From Bombyx mori (Eukaryota; Arthropoda; Insecta; Lepidoptera; Bombycidae): a DNA stretch of 64,000 nt. Every line of letters starts with the position of its first letter. Positions within the stretch are counted from its first letter, which is position 1. The position numbers were made by a program, and so were the translations under genes. The stretch is from the NCBI RefSeq assembly GCF_030269925.1, contig NC_085119.1, positions 16,217,001 to 16,281,000 of the forward strand, written 5' to 3'. This document shows positions 34,789 through 46,700 of the stretch, piece after piece. Under the pieces are notes generated by a model. The model was not told the DNA's origin. It did not search any database and saw only the letters and a list, made by a program, of their open reading frames with translations.

Positions 34789-37700
34789 ATGATGTTGCGA
34801 CGCAGTTTGTTTCGTTTATTGAGGCTGCGAAATCTTGTATTTGTAACGTTACTAGTCATCGTGTTATATTTAGTAAAGTCATTGAGTTATTCTGAGTCTG
34901 ATAAGCTAATTGTTAGAAGAGAAGCTTTAGCTCACTCAGATGAGCTGATGAACCATGATACTGCTGTACTACATGCTCCACCCGATTTGAACAAGGCTGT
35001 TAATAAAGAGAACCATTTTGTACCAAAGAGTTTGAAGGTAAAGTTCAATTTTCATTAAATTGTGATTTATCTATCTCTGTCATTTAATATTGAATGAATT
35101 TATGTAACAAGTAAAAGCATAATAGTGCCCATGAAATCTGGAATGAACTGACCCTTTCCAATTAAGAAAGGCAATAAAGAAAACAGTTTGATATTTCCAA
35201 AGTCCCAGAAACAAACTTTTTTCCATTTTCGGAATTTTCTAATTGTCATCATTAATTCCGAAAAAACTTGGACAGACTATATAGCGGTTATGAAAGAATA
35301 TTTGAAAAATCAGTTCAGCCCTTTCCAAGTAATAGAGCTGCAAGCTTGACAACTTAATATGTATTTTTGTTTTACAGAAAATAGACTGGCATAACTATGA
35401 ACAGATAAGCAGTGAGAGGAAACGTGTGGGTGAGTATTATCACTTTTGTGAATACTTTTTTTGTTGATTGCCAAGCCAACTGTGTCAGTGTAGCTTGGCT
35501 ACATGAGTACGTTAAGACTGCGATTGTCTGAACAGTGTTGATTATTAATAGCAACAATACAAGGTGCTTAACACATTAAAATGTTGTTAAAAAGAATAAC
35601 AACAATCTTTCTATAAAGTTATTTGGCCATTGTAGTATGCTTGATCGTAATGAATTGTGAAAATTATGATATCATAAAGATAACACTTTAAGCTAACATC
35701 AATATTGTCTTTTTTTCCTATATTTTTTAAATAGATGTTTATTAAATAGCTATTTGCAATCAAAAGAAATAATTTATCTAGCCAGTGTTCACAAAGAGAT
35801 AAACAGGTCGTGTAATATGCAATGATACATTTTTAAAGGTATTGGTGAACAAGGTCTCCCAGCGCATTTACCAAAAGAAGAATCAGATTTAGAAGAATCA
35901 TTGTATTCAGTGAATGGTTTCAATGGTGCTCTAAGTGATAAAATACCATTGAGCCGTTCATTGCCAGACATAAGACATTCAGGATGTAAAAAAAAAATGT
36001 ATATCGAATCTTTGCCGAGCGTCAGTGTGGTTGTACCGTTTCACAATGAGCACTGGAGTACGTTGTTGAGGACAGCATATAGCGTGCTGTACAGATCACC
36101 AGAGCATCTCATTAAGGAGATATTTTTGGTGGATGATGCTAGTACCAAAGGTAAACTCATTTTTAATTCATGGCTGCTGGTTTTAGCAGATGTTTGTGTG
36201 TGCATGTTTTGTGTTGACTGAGCTTGGAGCGAAATTCTGGGAGGATTATATACATTTAATTTTGACAATAAGTTAAAGCCATTTTTCTTCAAAATGTTAA
36301 TTTGTTTTTTACTAGTCTATTTTGAAGATTGTTGTCACACAGACAGTCCACCGCTATTAAAATAAATATATATTAAATATTAAATATTAAAGCCGAATAT
36401 TAAAGTCAGTTAATTTTATTTTACACATGTAATTTAACATTATGTGTACAGGTGTATTTGATGTACTAACACTGGTGACTATGTTCACATGTAAGAAGTC
36501 CTTCAATCATAGATTTAATAGCGCTGTTTTTCTGGCAATTCACTGTTTTTGTGAATATGCGTGTGTTTGTCCGCGCTGGTAGGTACCACACTGCCTATTT
36601 CTGCCGTGAAGCAATAATGCGTTTCGGTTTGAAGGATGGTGCAGCCGTTGTAACTAACCTTGAGATCTTAGAACTTATATCTCAAGGTTGGTGGCGCATT
36701 TACGTTGTTGATGTCTATGGGCTCCAGTAACCACTTAACACCAGGTGGGCTGTGAGCTCGTCCACCCATCTAAGCAATAAAAAAAAGAACAAGTCACGAC
36801 CTGGACTTTGAGTCCATCAGTAAATACCTACAAAAAAAAAAAAAACCTACAGTCGACATCAATGCGCCACTTCGATAAAGCGGCCGATTGTGGCCGCCGG
36901 AAACTACATAGCCGATCCTGCGGACCAAATGGTAAACAGTTGACGTCGCCCAAAACACGTCATTTTGGATCCTCCCGATCCACTAAAGGTGCTTTTAGGT
37001 ACCCCAAGCACCGGTCATCGTTTTCGTCGAACCCGTCGCTTGCGACGAAGAGCTCGACGAGTAAATTAACCCACAGACACAGCCCACTGATTCTCGCCGG
37101 ATCTTCTCAGTGGGTCGCGTTTCCGATCCGGTGGTAGATTCTGCGAAGCACGGCTCTTGCTAGGGTTCGTGTTAGCAACATCGTCAGATTTGAGCCCCGT
37201 GAGCTCACCTACTAGTTAAGGTTACGCTGAAATGGTCTCTCTAGACCATCAGCTTAGGTACGAAAAAACCTAGGCTTGGATTTACTTCTTGGAAAATCGT
37301 TTTAATAAGAAATTGTGTGTAGTTTTTTCTATACTTTATTAGGGTATCTATATCCGGAGTATATTTAAATCAATTGAAGTAAAAACTTTTTTAGCATGGT
37401 TGTGATTTGAAACTCCAAATGGTGATGACCCTCAAAAAGCGACACTAAAGAGAGACAAAAAGATACATCTATAGAATTTAACCTACGAGAGATTGAGATT
37501 GAATAAATTTGATGATCTCACATTTGCAGTGCAGTGTTTCTTATAAGAAAACCTTATCTCTAATGTTCGCTTGTTTATATGTATAATATCTTAGAAATAA
37601 TTACGTAGGTTAAGTTTTAAAGGTTGGATATCATGGTCACCTTGATACGCTAAGCTCTAGATTTATGTATGGGACTTATATACAAATTTAACGGTATTTA

Positions 37701-40700
37701 AAACAGTAATTCACGCATCATTGCATATTGGTATATATTTCATATTATATGTAAACGGTATATATTTTGTTTATTGCATGTACATATATATTTTCTATAA
37801 TAATGTATTATCTATAGTACACCGCAACATACCTGCTATATTTTTATATTTTCCAGAATTTCTATAAATTTAACGGTTGTCTGGAACAGATCGCTTTTAG
37901 CGATAAGACCGCCTATTGTACAAATATGTCTGCTTTTTTTGATTGTTTTTTTGAATGTAAATTGTGTTTTGGTGTGCAATAAACACCGGCCACCGTTCTC
38001 GTCGAACCCGTCGCTTGCGACGAAGGGCTCGACGAGTAAATTAACTCTCAGACACAGCCCACTGAGTTTCTCGCCGGATCTTCTCAGTGGGTCGCGTTTC
38101 CGATCCGGTGGTAGATTCTGCGAAGCACGGCTCTTTCTAGGGTTCGTGTTAGCAACGTCATCAGGTTTGAGCCCCGTGAGCTCACCTACAAAAGTTAGGG
38201 TTACGCTGATATAGCCTCTCAAGGCTATCAGCGTAGGTAGGAAAAAAAAAAAAAGTGCAATAAAGTGTAATCTCTCTCTCTCTCTCTCTCTCTTTCTCTC
38301 ATTGCGATATCTTTCCGTTGGTTTATTATTGTTGAGGGTCATGACTTTGTTTAATGGCGTTACTTTTGATTGACGATTGTCGTTATCAATATCTAACAGC
38401 TGATCAATGTTGTGGATCGTGGAGGTCGATTGTGCACGTTGCACCGTCATCTGACATTTTGGTTCTTAACAGGCCTTTTGCACTATATATTAAATTTACG
38501 TGATCAGGGAAAAATAATTCAAATTACTTAATGACTTAATTATCTGATTGTAAATCTAAAGTCAATAAACGTGCAAACGTATCTTGTTCTTGTAATTGTT
38601 TACGAATGATGTCATTCCTTTGATGTTAATCCTAATCAAAATGATAATGTCTGTCAAAAGTATAATGGAACTTTTCTACCGGAAGGTACGAGATGGGTTT
38701 TATGACTGAATGATGTTTAAAGCCCTCGTATAAGTCTGATGACGTAGAATAGAGGTGAAAAGTGATTTTTTTTATTGCTTTGATGAGTGGACGAGCTCCC
38801 AGCCCAACTGGTGTTGAGTGGTTATTGGAGCCCATTGGCATCTACAATATAAATGCGCCACCCACCTTGAGATATAAGTTCCATGGTCTCAAGTATAGTT
38901 ACAACGGCTGCCCCACCCTTCAAACCGAAACGTATTACTGCTTCACGGCAGAAATAGGCAGGGTACCTACCCGCGCCGATTCACAAGAGGTCCTACCACC
39001 AGTATCTACTATTAATTACTATTAACATTAATCTTCTATTAACATAGAGAATGCCTTTGATCATTTTTATAAACATCGCTAATTTATAGGTAAAAATATG
39101 CAATTTAGTTGACTTTACCAATTCGTTATAGGTTATTAAGACGGTTATGCAGCTCGAGTTAAAATCAGACGTTATTTCCACAGATTTTCTAGGGAAAGCA
39201 TTAGATGACTACCTAGAGGGAAACATGCCTAAAGTGAAAGTGATCAGACTGCCGAAACGCAGTGGACTGATCACGGCTCGGCTGGCGGGCGCAGAGCGAG
39301 CGACGGCCGACGTCCTGATATTCCTGGACTCGCACACGGAGGCCAACGTCAACTGGCTCCCGCCCCTGCTAGGTCTGTGTATGTATTCATTTCTCATTTT
39401 ATGTGCGCCTTGGATTCTTTCTAAGTTAATAGGAAACAATTTGGATTTATAAATCAAATGAAGTAAAAAAAAAATTATTCAACATAAATGAAAGTACATA
39501 CTTGTTGAACGTCAAAAAGAACTACCGCCATTTCACAAAAACTATCCTCTGTCCTGAGAAGAACTGGCAAGAAACTCAGGGGGCATATTGTTTTTTTTTT
39601 TTTTTTTTTTTTTTTTCTTATAAATTATTTATCTTTTTATATACAACACAAAATGGCTGACTGGTAGTATTAAGGGGTAGATTACTTATTCGACTGCGAC
39701 GGGGCAACTTGTCTTCTGAAACATGTCTTGTCAGATCCCCCGGATTCACACTCGGTGCTTTTAGTACCCTCAAGCACCGGTCACTGCTCTTGCTAGGGCT
39801 AGTGTTACCGAATTCTCTCAGGTTGAGCCCGTGAGCTCACCTACCCTTCCGCGCGTTACTGGAATAGCCCCTCAAGCTACCAGCGAATAGGTAGGGGGGA
39901 AAAACGTCGTATAGACTGTGTTACAAAAATAAACAATAGTTTAAAAAAACTAACAAAATACGCTTTTATAGAAAATCCAACTGAAAAATAGAAAATAAAT
40001 TTTAATAAATTTGAATTAAAAATAGTGTAAGAAAAAATTATTTTATTGTAAAAAAAAGCGTGGGGTGCTTTTCAGGACATTATCAAAATAACCCTTCTGC
40101 TCATATTTGTTCGTAAAATATTTATAACTATTTATACCATGCACCCCACGCTTTTTTTTTATTTCAATTTTTTAATTAAATTTTTTCAATTTCTTTTTTT
40201 TTATTATAAATTGTCATCTGTCCTTAATAAGTATACCAAATTTCGAGTTAATCCAACTTTTTGAAGGAGGTCAAAATCATGTTCAAAGATTCCGTTACAT
40301 ACATACGTCTGAAGCTAATAAAAGCGTATTAATAACAATGACCAACGTCTTTTTGTTTGAATGGAATTTCTTGAATTTTTGAGCTGACATCCTCATTGCT
40401 CCTTGAATTAAGAAGCGTGCTGTTAACAGAATCGCCCTACAATATCGATACCCAGCTAAACCTTCTTTCCAGGGTTATAATTTTTACTGGTGGTAGGACC
40501 CCTTATGAGTCCGCGCGGGTAGGTACTACCGCCTTACCTATTTCTGCCGTGAAGCAGTAATGCGTTTCGGTCTGAAGGGTGGGGCAGCCGTTGTAACTAT
40601 ACTGAGATCTTTAGAACTTATATCTCAAGGTGAGTGGCGCATTTACGTTGTAGATGTCTATGGGCTCCAGTAACCACTTAACACCAGGTGGGCTGTGAGT

Positions 40701-43700
40701 TCGTCCACCCATCTAAGCAATAAAAAAAAAAGTCATAACCTCATTTCCTCACCAGAACCCATAGCCCTGGACTACCGGACCGTGATGTGTCCCTTCATTG
40801 ACGTGATAGCGTTCGATACCTTCGAGTACAGGGCTCAGGACGAAGGTGCCAGGGGAGCTTTCGATTGGGAGTTCTTCTACAAAAGGCTTCCCGTCCTCCC
40901 TAAGGACGAAAAGAATATGCCCGAGCCCTTCGAGTGAGTGTATCCTTGGAATTTTATTATCTGTATTTTATATCATACCTTACTAACGTAGACACTCTTT
41001 TTACTTATCAATATTTAAAATTCAAATGCATCGTACTAATTTAGTCGTTTTTTTCATGGTGGACACCTTTTTAAAATTGTCTACTCAGGTGAATGAGCTC
41101 ACAGCGTACACGGTGTTAAGTGGTTCCGGAGCCCATAGATAGCAAGTGAATGTCGCCACTCGCCACCCTCCTTGCGATACGAGGTCTTTGTTTGAGTGGT
41201 ATACTAATAAAATTGTATCAGTATCAGTATTAGTATTGGTATACATTTGAAACTTAGAAGTCATGTTATAACTCAAGTTATAACTGTAGTTGCTGTCCTA
41301 CGAAGCCATTACTGCTTCACCTACGAAATAGGTAGGGTACCAGTGCCTACCCTTGCGGGCTCAAAAGGCTCATTACCACCAGTAATTACGCAAATTATGA
41401 TTTTTGCGGGTTTCGACCCCCGCATCGCTCGTTACTAGTGGCGTAGCTTTACTTGCGTCCGGGGCACAATACCCTTGTAGCGCCCCTGTTTAGACTATTA
41501 GTGTTCCTTTTTATCCTTTTTATTTACCAACTAACATTTATTATATTACACTGGTACTAAATTTAAAAAATATTTTCCAAAATCGTTTGGCGCCCCTTTG
41601 TGAGTAGCGCCCGGGCACAATGCCCCCCCTGTCCCCCTCGCTACGCTCCTGCTCAGTACGAGTACACCGGGCGCCCCATCTTAAAGGAACCTGTACTGTT
41701 CCAGGAGCCCCGTGATGGCGGGCGGTCTGTTCGCGATATCGCGTGCATTCTTCTGGGAGCTGGGCGGTTACGACCCGGGCCTCGACATATGGGGCGGGGA
41801 ACAATACGAACTCAGCTTTAAGGTCTGTGTGCTTCGTCATTTATTGCCTTAACAGGACCGGGGATGGGGTGGTCGCTGCATGACATTGACACTTCAAAGT
41901 TTGATTGAGATGTGAAATCGGTTCATGCTTAGAGTTTTCCAGGTAATTAAGTATTTTTGAGGAGGATAAAATATGAGCCTTATAATATCTTTGCAACCAG
42001 TAAACTCGTTCACGTTCCGCTGTGCTTATGGTTAATTGTATGGAAAACGTAGATTTCTGATCATTATTACCACGCCATCTGTTGTATGGAGATGGTATTA
42101 TGACACAAATAGAACGACTACGACGGTACTAAGTTTCGTCATAATCGGATCAATGATTTAGGAACACATTGAGGACAAACATTTAAAAAAGTTGATATTG
42201 TAAATTGAAATAAAAACTATTATCTCTCAAATAGAACCAAACTACACACAGTGTGCGAAGTTTCATTAAAATCGGTTCATTAGTTCAAAAGCTTATCGCG
42301 GACAAACATTGTGACACCGTATTTTAAATATAAATATTGGCACAGCCACTTGCATTAACATAGGTAGGGCGTAGGGCGAAAACCTGCGTATTTCTCGGCT
42401 CATTTAATAAGAGTCGCGAACCCACCAACCCTAGCGGGTAATTACTTCCCGGCGGCACCGGACAGGGCCCAGCTGTCAATCCTGATGACTGATCCTTTTT
42501 CATTATCTTATTTTCAGATATGGCAATGCGGAGGTCGGATGCTGGACGCGCCGTGCTCCCGAGTGGGTCACATTTACCGGAAGTTCGCCCCGTTCCCGAA
42601 CCCCGGGCACGGAGACTTCGTGGGAAAGGTACGTGACGTCACGTCCTCATCTTCAATCCTTCATCAAAAATAATATTAGGATAAGTAATATGTTACGGCC
42701 ATCTACAGGAGCAATGAGAAACTAAGCGAAGCCATCTAGTGGCCGACATCCGTAAAATTTTTTGTCGAGTGCTCAAGTTGCTTATCTATAACTAATTTAT
42801 GTGTATTATCTATGAGGACACAGGAACGCGAGGAGTGAACTTAGTTGTCTATTTAGTATTTCTTTAGGTTTAAATGTGTAATAACGGTGGTTTATTAACT
42901 GTTTAATATCAGTGCACAAATGTGTGGTAATGAAACAAAGCCGCTGGACGTAACTTCTCGGGATCCTCCAAAAAGCCCACTGAAAAAGTCTCAATAGTAA
43001 ATAGCCACCATTTTACTGAGAATATAGATCATCTCATCTCATTTCATTTCACTCCATATTATATTTTTTCATAAAAATATAAATTAAAATAACACTTGAC
43101 CTAAAGGTCTTAGTTACCAGGTCGCAAAATTCCTTAATTTTTTTTTTGTCTATGACGTCGCGCTCTCCTCGTCCCCAGAACTACCGGCGGGTGGCCGAGG
43201 TGTGGATGGACGAGTACGCGGAGCACCTGTACCGGCGCCGCCCGCACTACCGCCGCATCGACCCCGGGGACCTCGCGCCGCAGAAGCGCCTCCGGGAGAA
43301 GCTCAACTGTAAGCCCTTCAAGTGGTTCATGACTCAGGTGGGACACAGCTCTATATTGTTTACTTTTTTTTTATCCTACCTACGCTGATAGCCTTGAGAG
43401 GCTATATCAGCGTCGCCTTAACTAGTAGGTGGGCTCACGGGGCTCAAACCTGATAACGTTGCTAACACGAACCCTAGCAAGAGCCGTGCCTCGCAGATTC
43501 TACCACCTGGTCGGAAACGCGACCCATCGAGAAGATCCGGCGAGAAACTCAGTGGGCTGTGTCTGTGGGTTAATTTACTCGTCGAGCCCTTCGTCGCAAG
43601 CGACGGGTTCACACGAGAATGATGACCGGATTGTTTACTAGCTGTATCCGCCCGCTTCGCTGGGCATTTAAAATTAACATGATTATTTCTCAAGCACACA

Positions 43701-46700
43701 AAGATTCTCATCATTAACGCCCCCGCAACTGGTGTAGGAAGTCCAAAACTCATATAAATATTAGCCTATCCATTAAGTACATGTATTTTCTACATTGATA
43801 CCAAGTTTCAAGTCAGTCGGATGCATGGTTCAGTAGCTATAACGGAACATCCGTAAAAACCACTGTAGATTTGTATATTTGTGTAGACTAGCTGACCCGA
43901 CAGATTTCGCGTAGTGCCTCAATCGATAAATAAAAAACTTAAAATTTTGTATAAAATAAACTTAAAAGGATTCCTTTGACCGATGTAGGGAAATGGTAGT
44001 GCAAGTTTTGAACTTTAATTACGGGGCAGCCGTTGTAACTATATTGAGACCTTAGAATGTATATCTCAAGTTGGGTAGCGCATTTACGTTGTAGATGTCT
44101 ATGGGCTCTAGCAACCACTTAACAACAGGTGGGCTGTGAGCTCGTCCACTCATCTAAGCAATAAAAAAACCCTCGTTACCATTTCCACTTCTTACGCTAG
44201 CGCTATTTTGGTAAATCTTCCAACAATAACTTGCTGTTTACAAATGGACACTTTTCCCTTTATACAAGATGGTGCTCTTTATTGCTACCTTCCATATCAA
44301 GAACGCATAAATTAGATAATATTAAATAATGAATTTTTTTATTTAAGGGAGTTTGTGACCTGGTAACTTAGACCTTTAAGTCATGTCTCATTTTAATTTA
44401 TATTTATATTTTTATGAAAAATGATAATATGAAGTGAAATGAAATGAAATGAAGATGATTAACTTGAGACATTAATTAACTGGGATGAAATTAAATGAAA
44501 TGAGATGAGATGATATGGGATGAAATATAATGTTAGTAAAATGGTGGTCATTGACCGAGATTTTTTCAGTGAACTTTTTGGAGGATCCCGAGAAGTTACG
44601 TCCAGCGGCTTTGTTTCATTTTCCCACATTTGTGCACTTTAACAGATATTAAATAGTTAATAAACCACCGTTATTACATATTTAAACCTGAATAAACACT
44701 AAATAGACAAAATAAAACAAATCGCACAACTTCACTCCTCGCGTTCCCGCCAAAAAGTCCAATAATGAAACACATATTTTGAATTCCATAGATAAGATAA
44801 ACTTGTTGTTTAATTGTTAATATTCCAGATAGCGTTTGATTTGACGGCGAAGTACCCGCCCGTGGAGCCTAAGCCTTTTGCCGAGGGAAAGGTAAGAGAT
44901 TCGTTTATTTCAACTGTCTTGAAAACTATTGATTGTCATTGCTTAGTAAGGTACTGTAGTCTGTTAATAAGTAGTCAATAAGCAACTAAGTCTGTTAATA
45001 AATCCTTTCTAAAGGCTGAACTCACGTACCGTACAGTCGGGAATAGACGAGCTTTATTATAATACGATAAAAAGCTTTTTGAAAACGAAAAACGTTTAAA
45101 TATGGATTTTGGAATATAAAATGCGTCCTCAAAGTTAAGTAAGTGTAGTTTTTGCTTGATTGAACAAATATATAACAAGCAAAATCAGTCCGCTTAGTAA
45201 GCGGTGGTGTGACATTGCCTCTGGCATCGCTGATGTCCATGGACGATCGTGACTTCTCAATATCAAATAAACAACAAATTTGTTCAAACAAATTAGCAAT
45301 CTGTATGGTATGGTATAGTAGAATCCACACAGATGGCGTATTAGGGATCTTGTTTGTTTTTAAAATAAATATGGCATTACAACTGGCAATTTTTTAACAT
45401 TTTTTGCCGTTTTTGTAATGGCTGCTGCGTGCGAGCGGGATAGCGTTATTTTCTCGTTTATTCCTTGTGGTACCATTTTTGGAATCTTTGAAAGCACATG
45501 ACTGGACCGTCGTCACACCCGTGCGGATCACGTTTTTTTTTCTTTATTTCTTAGTTGGGTGAACGAGCTCCCAGCCCACCTTGTGTTAAGTGGTTGCCGG
45601 AGCCCATAGACATTTACGACGTAAATGCGCCACCCGCCTTGAGATGCAAGTTCTAAGGTCTCAGTATAGTTACAACGGCTGCCCTACCCCTCAAACCGAA
45701 ACGCATTACTGCTTTACGGCAGAAATAGGCAGGGTGGTGGTACCTACCCACGCGGACAAACACACGCATACTCACAAAAACAGTGAATTGCCAGAAAAAT
45801 AGCACTATTAAATCTATCACTGAAGAACTTCTTACATGTGAACTAGTCACCTACCCAGTGGTACCTACCCGCGCGGACTCACAAGAGGTATCGTAATTAC
45901 GAAAATCATAATTTAGTGGGTTTGATTTTTATTACACAATGTTATTCCTTCAACGTGGAAGTCAATCAGTGAACATTTGTCGAGTACGTATTTCATCAGA
46001 AAAATTGGTACCCGCCTGCGGGATTCGAACACCGGTGCATCGCTCGATACGAATGCACCGGACGTCCTTTAGGCCACGACGACTATCTTAAGGCTGGAAA
46101 CAGTACTCGACCGACGGTCGGCGTAGCTATATCTATGCAAGTGTATAAATTCGCTACGCTGCTACGCTGACGGTACGCGCGTGATTTGGTACGCGCGCAC
46201 GGTCGGTCGGGCTGTCGGTCCGCTATGAGATTGTATGGATGTGTTCAGTGCTTTGCTGACGGAGCGACCGACCGTACGCGCCTACGTACACTTAAAGCAA
46301 AAATGAATATCGATACATAGCGCCTTATTACTGAAGTTCGTCTTCATCCGGCATTATGGGATTTTATAAAGACCGTGATGCTAAAATAAGTGCTTGGCAA
46401 GAATTTTGTAAAGAATTCATTCATTCAATAAAGAATTCATTTTTCTTGTGAACTGTACACACGCATCGCAGTTCGCCGTCAGCGTAACACTGAATGCATT
46501 TTCGCAACCGACGGTCAGGACGTACGGTCAGAACGTACCGTCGGTCGAGCACTGTTTCCGGCCTAAAGTTTTGAGTTGAATACGACGTAAGTGCGCTCCG
46601 GTGCCGCAGATCCGCGCGGTGAGGGCGGGGGTGGGGGCGGGGGGGCTGTGTGCGGACGCGGCGCACGGCCCGCAGCTGGCCGCGCTGCGCCTCGCGCGCT

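Noticed and set aside
37836..38450. 204-codon minus-strand frame
   Set aside because: It runs through a family B retroposon and a (TC)n run (giving RERERERE); it is not a gene.
45859..46085. tRNA gene suggested by A and B boxes
   Set aside because: There is no cloverleaf with paired acceptor stem; the boxes belong to the SINE head seen in other copies.
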